Shown here piece after piece: positions 22,428 through 30,162 of a DNA stretch of 64,000 nucleotides. The stretch is from JACCTU01 sp963737405 (GTDB lineage: Bacteria > Actinomycetota > Thermoleophilia > Gaiellales > Gaiellaceae), in the NCBI GenBank assembly GCA_963737405.1, contig CAVTSL010000007.1, positions 186,001 to 250,000 of the forward strand, given 5' to 3'. Below the pieces are notes generated by a model. The model did not search any database, was not told the DNA's origin, and saw only the letters and a list, made by a program, of their open reading frames with translations. The position numbers and the translations under genes are program-made. Within the stretch, counting starts at the first letter, position 1. The number at the start of each line of letters is the position of its first letter.

Positions 22428-22805
22428 CTACCTCGGTGCCTTCTTGCCGCGTCCGACGGTCTTCTTCGGCCCCTTGCGGGTGCGCGCGTTCGTCTTCGTG
22501 CGCTGACCGTTCACCGGCAGGCCGCGGCGGTGGCGGACCCCGCGGTACGCGCCGATCTCACCGAGGCGCTTGATCGCCTGCTGCCGCTCACGGCGCAGGT
22601 CGCCCTCGACCGTGAGGTTCTGGTCGATGTAGTTGCGGAGCTTCGTGACCTCGTCGTCGGTCAGGTCACGAACCTTCGTGTCGGGCGAGATGCCGAGCTC
22701 CGACGAGACGTGGTGCGCCGTCGACGGGCCGATCCCGAAGATGTACGTCAGGCCGACTTCGAGCCGCTTCTGGTTCGGGAGGTTCACTCCGGCGATGCGT
22801 GCCAT
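22428..22805 (-). CDS. rpsM: Ribosomal protein S13
   Basis: 125 residues. It sits in the head of the small subunit and contacts the P-site tRNA and L5 through inter-subunit bridges. MARIAGVNLPNQKRLEVGLTYIFGIG opens it; GIGPSTAH and the tail GQRTKTNARTRKGPKK are diagnostic. ATG 22805. It is separated from rpmJ by 7 bases. Confidence 0.97.
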   Translation of the reverse strand: MARIAGVNLPNQKRLEVGLTYIFGIGPSTAHHVSSELGISPDTKVRDLTDDEVTKLRNYIDQNLTVEGDLRRERQQAIKRLGEIGAYRGVRHRRGLPVNGQRTKTNARTRKGPKKTVGRGKKAPR

Positions 22806-22812
22806 GCGCTCC

Positions 22813-22926
22813 TTACCCCTGTCGCTGCTTGTGGCGTGGGTTCGTGCAGATGACCATGGTCCGGCCGTGCCGCTTGATCACGCGGCACCGCTCACACATG
22901 GGCTTGACTGAAGGACGGACTTTCAT
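22813..22926 (-). CDS. rpmJ: Ribosomal protein L36
   Basis: 37 residues, MKVRPSVKPMCERCRVIKRH to the tail NPRHKQRQG. This is the zinc-binding form: CERC, then C27 and H32. It binds the elbow of 23S rRNA near the GTPase centre. ATG 22926 overlaps the infA stop by 4 bases (ATGA), so translation is coupled. Confidence 0.97.
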   Translation of the reverse strand: MKVRPSVKPMCERCRVIKRHGRTMVICTNPRHKQRQG

Positions 22927-23144
22927 CGGTGTCTGTAGGTGATTCGGCCGCGGGTCAGGTCGTACGGGCTGAGCTCGACCTTCACCTTGTCGCCGGGGAG
23001 GATCCGGATGTAGTTCTTCCGCATCTTCCCGCTGATCTTCGCCAGGACGTCGTGGCCGGAGTCGAGCTGCACCCGAAACATCGTGCTCGGGAGCGCTTCG
23101 ACGACCTCGCCCTCAGCCTCGATCTTCTCTTCCTTCTGCGGCAT
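22923..23144 (-). CDS. infA: Translation initiation factor IF-1
   Basis: 73 residues of a single OB fold. It occupies the A site on the 30S subunit during initiation. The family core is visible: VVEALPSTMFRVQLDSGH, ISGKMRKNYIRILPGDKV and VELSPYDLTRGRITYRHR. ATG 23144 with AAAGG just upstream is preferred to longer in-frame starts. Confidence 0.97.
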   Translation of the reverse strand: MPQKEEKIEAEGEVVEALPSTMFRVQLDSGHDVLAKISGKMRKNYIRILPGDKVKVELSPYDLTRGRITYRHR

Positions 23145-23184
23145 ACCTTTCAGAGAGACGGGGTTCCGAGGAACCCACAAATGG

Positions 23185-23221
23185 ACACGAAAAAGGGGCC
23201 TTTCGGCCGCGCATTACTGTA
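23185..23221 (-). promoter_or_regulatory. Possible promoter and hairpin between map and infA
   Basis: Read on the minus strand, TACAGT (23216-23221) could be a -10 box. It is followed by a GGCC-GAAA-GGCC hairpin (23197-23208) and then CCTTTTT, a short terminator-like element, and later by a GGGTTC-cgag-GAACCC hairpin. The 98-base gap is one of the few real spacers in the ribosomal cluster, so it may end the map transcript partially and restart at infA. No good -35 box is visible. Confidence 0.4.
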
Positions 23222-23242
23222 GCAAACCACGCATTCCCGGCC

Positions 23243-24031
23243 TCACGTCGCCAGCGAGCCGCCGGAAACCCGTGGCGAGCCCGCTGCAACCGGGGTCAGA
23301 ATCCGGGGCCCCGCCTCGGTGATCGCCACCGTGTGCTCGAAGTGGGCCGACATGGAGCCGTCGGCGGTGTAGACCGACCACTGGTCGTCGTCGAGGACGA
23401 TGTCGACCCCGCCGGCCGTGATCATCGGCTCGATCGCCAGGGTCATCCCCGGCGAGAGCCTCGCCCCGCGGCCCGGAGTGCCGTAGTTCGGGATCTGCGG
23501 ATCCTCGTGGTAGGCGCGGCCGACGCCGTGCCCGACGAGGGCCCGGACGACCGAGAAGCCGGCCTCCTCGACGACCCGCTGGATCGCGGAGGAGATGTCG
23601 CCGACGCGGTTGTCGACCTGGGCCTGCTCGATCCCGGCCGAGAGTGCGGCCTGCGCGACCTCGAGCAGCCGCTCGTCCTCGCCCGAGACCTCGCCGACGC
23701 CGAACGTGTAGGCCGTGTCCGCGACGTAGCCGTCGAGCGTGACGCCGACGTCGATCGTCAGCAGGTCGCCGTCCTTCACGACGTACGCGCCGGGGATCCC
23801 GTGGACGATCATGTCGTTCGCGGAGATGCAGATCGCCTTCGGGAAGCCGCGGTAGCCCTTCGAGGTAGGAATCCCGCCCTGCGAGCGGATGTACTCCTCA
23901 GCGATCCGGTCGAGCTCCTCCGTCGTGACACCCGGCTCGATCTGCCGGCCGACGTGGGCGATCGTGTCCGCGGCGACCCGCCCGGCGGCGCCGATCAGCT
24001 CGATCTCGCGCTCGGACTTCCGGACGATCAC
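23243..24031 (-). CDS. map: Methionine aminopeptidase, type I
   Basis: 262 residues. It removes the initiator methionine from nascent proteins. The metal-binding residues are in place: TIDVGVTLDGYVADTAYTF (two Asp), GHGVGRAYHEDPQIPNYG (His), MTLAIEPMI (Glu) and SMSAHFEHTVAIT (Glu). There is no N-terminal zinc-finger extension. GTG 24031 overlaps the adk stop by 4 bases. Confidence 0.96.
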   Translation of the reverse strand: MIVRKSEREIELIGAAGRVAADTIAHVGRQIEPGVTTEELDRIAEEYIRSQGGIPTSKGYRGFPKAICISANDMIVHGIPGAYVVKDGDLLTIDVGVTLDGYVADTAYTFGVGEVSGEDERLLEVAQAALSAGIEQAQVDNRVGDISSAIQRVVEEAGFSVVRALVGHGVGRAYHEDPQIPNYGTPGRGARLSPGMTLAIEPMITAGGVDIVLDDDQWSVYTADGSMSAHFEHTVAITEAGPRILTPVAAGSPRVSGGSLAT

Positions 24032-24603
24032 CGAACGGCCGCCTGCTCCAAGGCGTCCTGGATCTGGGCGAACACCTCGTCCACGGTACCTGTCCCGTTG
24101 ATACCGACGAGGTTGCCGTGGGCCCGGTAGTACTCGGTGATCGGCGCCGTCTCGCGGTGGTAGAGCGCGATCCGGTTGACGATCGCCACGGGCGTGTCGT
24201 CGGCGCGCCCCTCCTCGACCGCCCGCTTGGTCATCCGCTCGCGCGCGACGTCGTCGGGGACCTGGAGCTCGAACACGACGTCGAGCGGCCGGCCGATCTG
24301 GGCGAGCATCTCGGTCAGCGCCTCGGCCTGCGCCATCGTGCGGGGAAAGCCGTCGAGGACGAAGCCGTCGTTCGCGCCCGCGAGCTGCTCGCGGATCAGC
24401 TCGACCATCGTCTCGTCGGGGACGAGGTCGCCGCGCTGCAGGATCGCACCGACCTGCTTGCCGAGCGGTGTCCCGGCCGCCACCGCGGCGCGCAGGATGT
24501 CGCCGGTCGCCACGTGTGGGATGTCGTACTCCGCGGCGACCCGCTTCGCCTGCGTTCCCTTGCCCGACCCCTGGACGCCCAGGAGGAGGGTGTTGAGACT
24601 CAG
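24028..24603 (-). CDS. adk: Adenylate kinase
   Basis: 191 residues. It converts ATP and AMP to two ADP. The P-loop is LLLGVQGSGKGTQAKRVA (the usual first glycine pair is changed to GVQGSGKG), followed by PHVATGDILRAAV and FVLDGFPRTMAQAEAL. The LID is short and lacks zinc cysteines. No ATG, GTG or TTG lies near the start; the best candidate is CTG 24603, which overlaps the secY stop as CTGA, so translation is probably coupled. Confidence 0.93.
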   Translation of the reverse strand: MSLNTLLLGVQGSGKGTQAKRVAAEYDIPHVATGDILRAAVAAGTPLGKQVGAILQRGDLVPDETMVELIREQLAGANDGFVLDGFPRTMAQAEALTEMLAQIGRPLDVVFELQVPDDVARERMTKRAVEEGRADDTPVAIVNRIALYHRETAPITEYYRAHGNLVGINGTGTVDEVFAQIQDALEQAAVR

Positions 24604-25859
24604 CGCAAGAACCCTTCGTACGAGCGCATCATCATCTGCGACTCCATCTGCCGCATGGTGTCGAGCGCCACGCCGACCGCGATCAGCACCGACGTGCCGC
24701 CGAGGGCGCCCGCAGTCGCCTGCGAGAAGCCGCCGTAGACGATGAAGAGCGACGGGAGCGTCGCGACGACCGCGAGGTAGAGCGCGCCGGGAAGCGTGAG
24801 GCGCGTCAGCACGCGGTCGAGGTACTGCGCCGTCGGTGGGCCCGGACGGATGCCGGGGATGTAGCCCCCGTGCTTGCGCAGGTTGTCGGCCTGGTCGACC
24901 GGGTTGAACTGCACCGCCGTGTAGAAGTACGTGAAGATCACGATCAGGAACGCCTGGAACAGCAGGTACGGCAGGTTGTTCGGCGTGAAGTGCGAGTTCA
25001 CGAACTCCTGTGTCTGCGGGAAGAACGTGCCGATCGTGGGCGGGAACGCCAGCACGGCGGCCGCGAAGATGACCGGGATGACGCCTGCCATGTTCACGCG
25101 CAGCGGCATGTAGGTCGAGCCTCCGGTCGTCATACGGCGGCCCACCATGCGCTTCGCGTACTGGATCGGGATCTTCCGCTGACCCTCCTGCACGAACACG
25201 ACGGCGACGATCACGCCGATCGCGATCAGCGGGAACATGATCTTCTCGACCGGGCCGCCGTTGATCCAGGCCGTGATCCCCGTCGGGAGCGCCGTCAGGA
25301 TCGAGGCGAAGATGAGGAGCGAGATGCCGTTGCCGATCCCGCGCTTCGTGATCTGCTCGCCGAACCACATGAGCAGCGTCGCGCCGGCGGTGAGCGTGAG
25401 CACGATCAGGATCACGCGTGCCGTCGACGCCTCGAGCGCGCCCTGGCGCTTGAACAGGTACGTGTAGCCGGCCGCCTGCGCTCCGGCGAGCATCACTGTC
25501 AGGTAGCGCGTGTACTGGTTGATCTTGGCGTACCCCGACTCGCCTTCCTTCTGCAGCTGCTCGAGCCTCGGGACGACGACCGTCATCAGCTGCAGGATGA
25601 TCGAGGCGGTGATGTACGGCATGATCCCGAGCGCGAAGACGCTGAAGCGGGAGAGCGCGCCGCCCGAGAAGAGCGAGAGCAGGCCGAGGATCGTCCCGTT
25701 GCCGCCGCCGCGGTTGAAGTAGTTCGTGATCTGGTCGGAGCTGACACCCGGCGCCGGGAGCCACGAGCCGAAGCGGTAGAGCGCGAGGATCCCCGCCGTG
25801 AACAGCAGGCGGGTGCGCAGCTCGGGGACGCGCCACGCGTTCGTCAGCCAGGAAAACAT
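24600..25859 (-). CDS. secY: Protein translocase subunit SecY
   Basis: 419 residues with ten membrane segments, the channel of the Sec translocon. Diagnostic segments are ALGIMPYITASIILQLMTVV, GIGNGISLLIF, IPIQYAKRMVG, STYMPLRVNMAGVIPVIFA and NPVDQADNLRKHGGYIPGIRPG. ATG 25859 directly follows the rplO stop. Its partner secE is at 61694-62039. Confidence 0.97.
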   Translation of the reverse strand: MFSWLTNAWRVPELRTRLLFTAGILALYRFGSWLPAPGVSSDQITNYFNRGGGNGTILGLLSLFSGGALSRFSVFALGIMPYITASIILQLMTVVVPRLEQLQKEGESGYAKINQYTRYLTVMLAGAQAAGYTYLFKRQGALEASTARVILIVLTLTAGATLLMWFGEQITKRGIGNGISLLIFASILTALPTGITAWINGGPVEKIMFPLIAIGVIVAVVFVQEGQRKIPIQYAKRMVGRRMTTGGSTYMPLRVNMAGVIPVIFAAAVLAFPPTIGTFFPQTQEFVNSHFTPNNLPYLLFQAFLIVIFTYFYTAVQFNPVDQADNLRKHGGYIPGIRPGPPTAQYLDRVLTRLTLPGALYLAVVATLPSLFIVYGGFSQATAGALGGTSVLIAVGVALDTMRQMESQMMMRSYEGFLR

Positions 25860-26462
25860 CTATTCCTCCGCGGGAGCTTCGTCGGCGGCTTCGTCGGCCG
25901 TCGGCGTCACGATTCCTGCCGCGCGCTTCTTCGCCGCGATCTTGCGGCGCTTGCGGGAGCGAGTCGGCTGCTCCTCCTCGCGGAGCGGCGTGACCGTGCC
26001 GCCCGCCGCCTCGATCTTCTCGCGCGCGGTGGCGGAGAAGCGGTGCGCGGAGACGGTGAGCTTCTTCGTCAGGTCGCCGTGACCGAGGATCTTCACGTCC
26101 GTCCGCAGGTTGCGGATCAGGCCGAGCTCCTTCATCGCCTCGGGCGTCACCTCGGCGCCGGCGTCGAACCTCGCTTCGAGGTCGCGGACGTTCACGCCTT
26201 GCGTGAAGGTGCGGAACGGGCCGACGGGCATCGCGTCCTTCGACGTGTTGCCGCGCTGCTTCGGCAGGCGCATGTACGTCGGCATCTGGCCGCCCTCGAA
26301 CCCTGCGCGCATCTTGTGCGAGCCCGCGCGCGACTTCTGGCCCTTGAGCCCGCGGCCGGAGTACCGGCCCTTGCCCGAGCCGAGCCCGCGCCCGACGCGC
26401 TTGCGATCCTGCCGCTTCTGCGCCGGCGAGAGGGTGCTGAGTGAGAGCTTGCGATCCGCCAT
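25860..26462 (-). CDS. rplO: Ribosomal protein L15 with basic/alanine-rich tail
   Basis: 200 residues, about 50 longer than usual. It binds late in large-subunit assembly. The core has KRVGRGLGSGKGRYSGRGLKGQKSRAGS-type RNA-binding glycines near the start and FEGGQMPTYMRLPKQRG. Beyond about residue 150 the tail is basic then acidic (SRKRRKIAAKKRAAGIV; ADEAADEAPAEE). Start at ATG 26462. Confidence 0.95.
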   Translation of the reverse strand: MADRKLSLSTLSPAQKRQDRKRVGRGLGSGKGRYSGRGLKGQKSRAGSHKMRAGFEGGQMPTYMRLPKQRGNTSKDAMPVGPFRTFTQGVNVRDLEARFDAGAEVTPEAMKELGLIRNLRTDVKILGHGDLTKKLTVSAHRFSATAREKIEAAGGTVTPLREEEQPTRSRKRRKIAAKKRAAGIVTPTADEAADEAPAEE

Positions 26463-26465
26463 GCC

Positions 26466-26645
26466 CTAGACCTCCTCCACCTGCACGAGGTGGCGGACTT
26501 TCCTGAGCATACCGGCGAGCGCCGGGCTCTCCGGCTTCTCGACGGAGCGGCCGATCTTGCCGAGACCGAGCGCCCGCAGCGTGCCGCGGTGCTTCTCGCT
26601 CTGGCCGATCTGGCTACGCGTCTGCGTGATCCGCAGCTTCGCCAT
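26466..26645 (-). CDS. rpmD: Ribosomal protein L30
   Basis: 59 residues: MAKLRITQTRSQIGQSEKHR, then TLRALGLGKIGRSV and MLRKVRHLVQVEEV. This is the standard compact bacterial L30. ATG 26645 lies inside the 3' end of rpsE (32-base overlap), as in many Gram-positive spc operons. Confidence 0.97.
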   Translation of the reverse strand: MAKLRITQTRSQIGQSEKHRGTLRALGLGKIGRSVEKPESPALAGMLRKVRHLVQVEEV

Positions 26646-27174
26646 CGGTGGTCTCCGGGGCCGGGGCTTTGTAAGGCAGGACCTCCGCGATCGTCTTGCC
26701 GCGTGCGCGGGCGACGTCCTCGGGCCGGCGCAGCGACTGGAGCGCGTTGACCGTCGCCTTCGCCATGTTGATCGGGTTCGTGGTGCCGAGGCTCTTCGCG
26801 AGGATGTCGCGGATCCCGGCGAGCTCGAGCACGGCGCGGACGCCGCCGCCGGCGATGACGCCGGTTCCCTCGCTCGCGGGGCGGAGCATCACGCGCGCCG
26901 CGTCGAAGCGGCCGAGCACCTCGTGGGTGATCGTCGTCCCGTGCTTCGGGACGGTGAAGAGGTTCTTCTTCGCGTCGTCGACCGCCTTCGTGATCGCGAG
27001 CGGGACCTCGCGCGCCTTGCCGTAGCCGACGCCGACGCGGTCGTGCTCGTCGCCGATCACCACGAGCGCGGTGAACGAGAAGCGGCGGCCGCCCTTGACG
27101 ACCTTCGCGACGCGGTTGATCTCGACCACGCGCTCCTTGAGCTCGCGGGTCTCCTGGAACTGCACTTCGCTCAA
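26614..27174 (-). CDS. rpsE: Ribosomal protein S5
   Basis: 186 residues. It helps decoding fidelity and mRNA unwinding at the entry channel. EINRVAKVVKGGRRFSFTALVVIGD and VGVGYGKAREVPLAI form the double-stranded-RNA-binding domain; the loop GTGVIAGGGVRAVLELAGI and NPINMAKATVNAL follow. The tail is acidic. TTG 27174 overlaps the rplR stop (TTGA). Confidence 0.96.
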   Translation of the reverse strand: MSEVQFQETRELKERVVEINRVAKVVKGGRRFSFTALVVIGDEHDRVGVGYGKAREVPLAITKAVDDAKKNLFTVPKHGTTITHEVLGRFDAARVMLRPASEGTGVIAGGGVRAVLELAGIRDILAKSLGTTNPINMAKATVNALQSLRRPEDVARARGKTIAEVLPYKAPAPETTDGEAADHADA

Positions 27175-27518
27175 AACTCGAGTCCTCCCTTGCGCGCGGC
27201 GTCGGCGAGCGCCTTCACGCGCCCGTGGTACAGGTAGCCCGCGCGGTCGAAGACGGCCTTCTTGATCCCGCCCGCGTGCGCGTTGTCCGCGAGCAGCTTG
27301 CCGACCGCGGCCGCCTGCTCGATCTTGTTGCCCTTCGACTTGACCTGGAGCCAGCTCGCCGCGGTGAGCGTCTTGCCGGCGGCGTCGTCGACGAGCTGCG
27401 CCTCGATGCCCTTGTTGGAGCGGAAGACGACGAGGCGCGGCCGCTCGGCGGTGCCGGTGATCTTCCCGCGGACGCGGCGATGCCGACGGAGTCGTGCTTC
27501 GCGAACGGCCGTGCTCAT
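27171..27518 (-). CDS. rplR: Ribosomal protein L18
   Basis: 115 residues. It binds 5S rRNA with L5 in the central protuberance. The basic start (RLRRHRRVRGKITGTAERPRL) and VVFRSNKGIEAQLVDD lead to KAVFDRAGYLYHGRVKALADAAR, the conserved end. ATG 27518 overlaps the rplF stop by 4 bases. Confidence 0.96.
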   Translation of the reverse strand: MSTAVREARLRRHRRVRGKITGTAERPRLVVFRSNKGIEAQLVDDAAGKTLTAASWLQVKSKGNKIEQAAAVGKLLADNAHAGGIKKAVFDRAGYLYHGRVKALADAARKGGLEF

Positions 27519-28048
27519 GCGCGCTTCCCGACCTTCCGGCGGACGTACTCGCCCTCGTAGCGGATGCCCTTGCCCTTGTACGGCTCGGGCGGCCGCACCT
27601 TGCGGATCTCGGCGGCGATCTGGCCGACGGCCTGCTTGTCGATCCCCTTCACGACGATCTGCGTCGGCACCGGGACCTCGAAGGAGACCCCCTGGCGCGG
27701 CTCGATCGCGACGGGGTGCGAGTACCCGACGCTCAGCTCGAGCGTCGAGCCCTTGAGCGCGGCGCGGTAGCCGACGCCCTGGATCTCGAGGCGCTTCTCG
27801 AACCCCTTCGTGACGCCCTCGACCATGTTCGCGACGAGCGTGCGCGTCAGCCCGTGGAGCGCGCGGTCCTCGCCGCGCTCGGTCGGGCGCTCGACGACGA
27901 TCTCGCCGTCGCGCTGCTCGATCTTCATCCGCGTCGGCACGGTCTGCGAGAGCTCGCCGAGCGGCCCGTTCACCTGAACGCGCCCGGCCGAGATCGCCAC
28001 GTTGACCGAGGACGGCAATTCGATAGGTCTTTTCCCAATTCGACTCAT
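27515..28048 (-). CDS. rplF: Ribosomal protein L6
   Basis: 177 residues. It lies beside the sarcin-ricin loop and GTPase centre. It opens MSRIGKRPIELPSSVNVAIS; the second repeat ends VPTQIVVKGIDKQAVGQIAAEIRK, followed by PPEPYKGKGIRYEGEYVRRKVGK, the family signature. ATG 28048 is 4 bases after the rpsH stop. Confidence 0.97.
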   Translation of the reverse strand: MSRIGKRPIELPSSVNVAISAGRVQVNGPLGELSQTVPTRMKIEQRDGEIVVERPTERGEDRALHGLTRTLVANMVEGVTKGFEKRLEIQGVGYRAALKGSTLELSVGYSHPVAIEPRQGVSFEVPVPTQIVVKGIDKQAVGQIAAEIRKVRPPEPYKGKGIRYEGEYVRRKVGKRA

Positions 28049-28052
28049 TGCG

Positions 28053-28451
28053 CTACCAGACGAAGCAGATCACTTCGCCGCCGATTCCTTCCTTCTCCGC
28101 CGTCCGGCTCGTGACGAGCCCCTGCGGCGTGGACATGATCGCGGTGCCCATCCCTCCGAGCACGCGCGGAAGACGATCCTTTCGAGCGTACACGCGGCGG
28201 CCCGGCTTCGAGACGCGCTTCAGGTCGGTCAGGATCCGCTCGCGGCTGCGGCCGTACTTGAGCACGACCACGAGCTGGGCGAACTCACCCTCGTTCTTGT
28301 CGACGCGGAAATCCCTGATGTAGCCCTCCTCCTTGAGCAGGCGCGCGATCTCGACCTTCACCTTGGAGGTCGGCATGCGCGTCTCCTCGTGGAGCGCCTT
28401 GTTTGCGTTGCGGATGCGCGTGAGCATGTCCGCGATCGGATCGGTTACCAC
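28053..28451 (-). CDS. rpsH: Ribosomal protein S8
   Basis: 132 residues. It binds helix 21 of 16S rRNA and in many bacteria represses the spc operon. DPIADMLTRIRNANKA opens it; VYARKDRLPRVLGGMGTAIMSTPQGLVT and EAGIGGEVICFVW-like KEGIGGEVICFVW close it. A clean GTG/ATG pair is present; start at 28451. Confidence 0.97.
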   Translation of the reverse strand: MVTDPIADMLTRIRNANKALHEETRMPTSKVKVEIARLLKEEGYIRDFRVDKNEGEFAQLVVVLKYGRSRERILTDLKRVSKPGRRVYARKDRLPRVLGGMGTAIMSTPQGLVTSRTAEKEGIGGEVICFVW

Positions 28452-28460
28452 GTGCTCCTC

Positions 28461-28646
28461 CTACCAGCTGCTCTTGGTCATGCCCGGGATCGAGCCGTTG
28501 TGCGCGAGCTCCCGCAGGCAGATCCGGCACAGGCCGAACTTCTTGAAGACGGCACGCGGGCGTCCGCAGCGGTTGCAGCGCGAGTACGCGCGCGTCTTGA
28601 ACTTCTGCGGCCGGGCCTGCTTGATGACCAGCGACTTCTTCGCCAT
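28461..28646 (-). CDS. rpsZ: Ribosomal protein S14, zinc-binding short form
   Basis: 61 residues. MAKKSLVIKQARPQKFKTRA is followed by CNRCGRP and CRICLREL, the CxxC-CxxC zinc site of the C+ type Z form, and the end LAHNGSIPGMTKSSW. It binds the 3' major domain of 16S rRNA. One base separates it from the upstream rplE stop. Confidence 0.97.
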   Translation of the reverse strand: MAKKSLVIKQARPQKFKTRAYSRCNRCGRPRAVFKKFGLCRICLRELAHNGSIPGMTKSSW

Positions 28647-29258
28647 TTACTGCTGCTCCCTGTCTTCGCCTGCGAACGGCATGCCCAGCCCGCGCAGGAG
28701 CGCGAGGCCTTGCTCGTCCGTTCGGGCCGTGGTCGTGATCGCGACGTCGAGGCCGCGGATCTGTGAGACGTCGTCGTAGTTGATCTCCGGGAAGATGAGC
28801 TGCTCGCGGATGCCGAGCGAGTAGTTGCCGCGGCCGTCGAACGAGCGCGGGTTGAGGCCGCGGAAGTCGCGAATCCGCGGCAGCGCGATCGACACGAGCC
28901 GGTCGAGGAACTCCCACATCCGGTCGCCGCGGAGCGTCACCTTCGCGCCGATCGGCATGCCCTCGCGGATCTTGAAGCCGGCGATCGACTTGCGGGCGCG
29001 CCGCGTCTGCGCGCGCTGCCCGGCGATGATCGTCAGCTCCTCGACGGCCGAGTCGAGCTGCTTCGCGTCGTTCTTCGCCTCGCCGACGCCCATGTTGAGC
29101 GTGATCTTCTCGAGGCGCGGAACCTCCATCAGCGAGATGTCGAGCTCGTCCTTCAGCTGGCCGCGGAGCTCGTTGTTGTAGAGCTCCTTCATGCGCGGCC
29201 TGTAGCCGTTCGTCGTCTCGGCGCGCTGCTCTTTGGTGGGTGCTTCTCTGGTGGCCAT
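28647..29258 (-). CDS. rplE: Ribosomal protein L5
   Basis: 203 residues including a 17-residue N-terminal extension. It binds 5S rRNA and P-site tRNA. LMEVPRLEKITLNMGVGEAK, SIAGFKIREGMPIGAKVTLRG, RGLNPRSFDGRGNYSLGIREQLIFPEI and LDVAITTTARTDEQGLALLRG are all diagnostic. ATG 29258 overlaps the rplX stop (ATGA). Confidence 0.97.
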   Translation of the reverse strand: MATREAPTKEQRAETTNGYRPRMKELYNNELRGQLKDELDISLMEVPRLEKITLNMGVGEAKNDAKQLDSAVEELTIIAGQRAQTRRARKSIAGFKIREGMPIGAKVTLRGDRMWEFLDRLVSIALPRIRDFRGLNPRSFDGRGNYSLGIREQLIFPEINYDDVSQIRGLDVAITTTARTDEQGLALLRGLGMPFAGEDREQQ

Positions 29259-29629
29259 CAGCGGTCGATCTCCTGGCCGCAGTCGGCGCGCTTGCAGACG
29301 CGCACGTGGACGCTGCCGCCCTTCGCTTCCTTCTCCGCCATGCCGACGCGCGTCGGCCGGCCGCACACCGGGCAGACGACCATCACGTTGGACACCGGCA
29401 CCGCCGCGGCCTTGTCGATGATCCCGCCGGGGACGATCTGCGGCGCGCCCATCCGGCTCGGGTCCTTCATCGGCTTCGGGCGCTGGTGCCGCTTGACGAT
29501 GTTGAGGTTCTCGACGATCACGCGCCGGTCGCCCTTGCGCACTTCGAGCACGCGGCCCTGCTTGCCGCGGTCCTTGCCCGTCAGCATCTGGACGAGATCG
29601 CCCTTGCGAACCTTGAGTTTCACGGACAC
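29258..29629 (-). CDS. rplX: Ribosomal protein L24 with CxxC/Cx4C tail
   Basis: 123 residues. It initiates 50S assembly near the tunnel exit. The KOW domain (VRKGDLVQMLTGKDRGKQGRVLEV) is followed by NIVKRHQRPKP. The C-terminal part has CPVCGRPTRVG and, 22 residues later, CKRADCG, four cysteines that could hold zinc; many L24 proteins have only part of this. GTG 29629 is the start. Repeat copy D lies directly upstream, between this gene and rplN. Confidence 0.95.
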   Translation of the reverse strand: MSVKLKVRKGDLVQMLTGKDRGKQGRVLEVRKGDRRVIVENLNIVKRHQRPKPMKDPSRMGAPQIVPGGIIDKAAAVPVSNVMVVCPVCGRPTRVGMAEKEAKGGSVHVRVCKRADCGQEIDR

Positions 29630-29642
29630 TAGTGGTCACCTC

Positions 29643-29782
29643 CCGGGCAGGCCGTGCCGACTGGCTGCGCACGGTCGTGGCTGGCAAGGACGCAGGGAGC
29701 GTTCGTACGTGGAACGTACGGGCGCGACTGAGGACGCGGCCAGGCGCGGCCGTGCGCACCCCAGGCGGTGCGGTTTGTCCGG
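29643..29782 (+). repeat. Structured repeat, copy D, antisense to the ribosomal operon
   Basis: It lies between rplX and rplN but is oriented on the plus strand. Starting at 29643 and 29782, the arms pair over 22 positions with one A-G mismatch and five G-U pairs; after a small internal loop, TGCGCACGG pairs with CCGTGCGCA. The core is GCAAGGACGCAGGGAG / CGACTGAGGACGCGGC, with CTGGC/GCCAG beside it. The hairpin is CGTTCGTACG / CGTACGGGCG, 10 bp with two U-G pairs, loop TGGAA. On the minus strand these seven wobbles would be A-C mismatches. Confidence 0.85.
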
Positions 29783-29793
29783 AAGGGGGCCAC

Positions 29794-30162
29794 TCACAAC
29801 ACCTCCGGGGCAAGCGAGACGATCTTCATGAAGTTCTTCTCGCGCAGCTCGCGCGCGACCGGCCCGAAGATGCGGGTGCCGCGCGGGTTCCGCTGCGCGT
29901 CGATGATCACGGCCGCGTTCTCGTCGAAGCCGATCAGCGTGCCGTCGTCGCGGGCGTAGGGCTTCTTCGTCCGGACGACGACCGCCTGCACGACCTCGCC
30001 CTTCTTGATCGAGCCCTGCGGCGTCGCCGACTTGACCGTCGCGGTGATGATGTCGCCGACCCGCGCGTAGCGGCGGTGCGAACCGCCCTTGACGCGGATC
30101 GTGAGGAGCTCGCGGGCGCCCGTGTTGTCGGCCACCTTGAGCCTCGACTCCTGCTGGATCAC
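29794..30162 (-). CDS. rplN: Ribosomal protein L14
   Basis: 122 residues. It contacts L19 and the 16S rRNA across the subunit interface. MIQQESRLKVADNTGARELL opens it; GDIITATVKSATPQGSIKKGEVV and RGTRIFGPVARELREKNFMKI are the family signature. GTG 30162 overlaps the rpsQ stop by 4 bases. Confidence 0.97.
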   Translation of the reverse strand: MIQQESRLKVADNTGARELLTIRVKGGSHRRYARVGDIITATVKSATPQGSIKKGEVVQAVVVRTKKPYARDDGTLIGFDENAAVIIDAQRNPRGTRIFGPVARELREKNFMKIVSLAPEVL

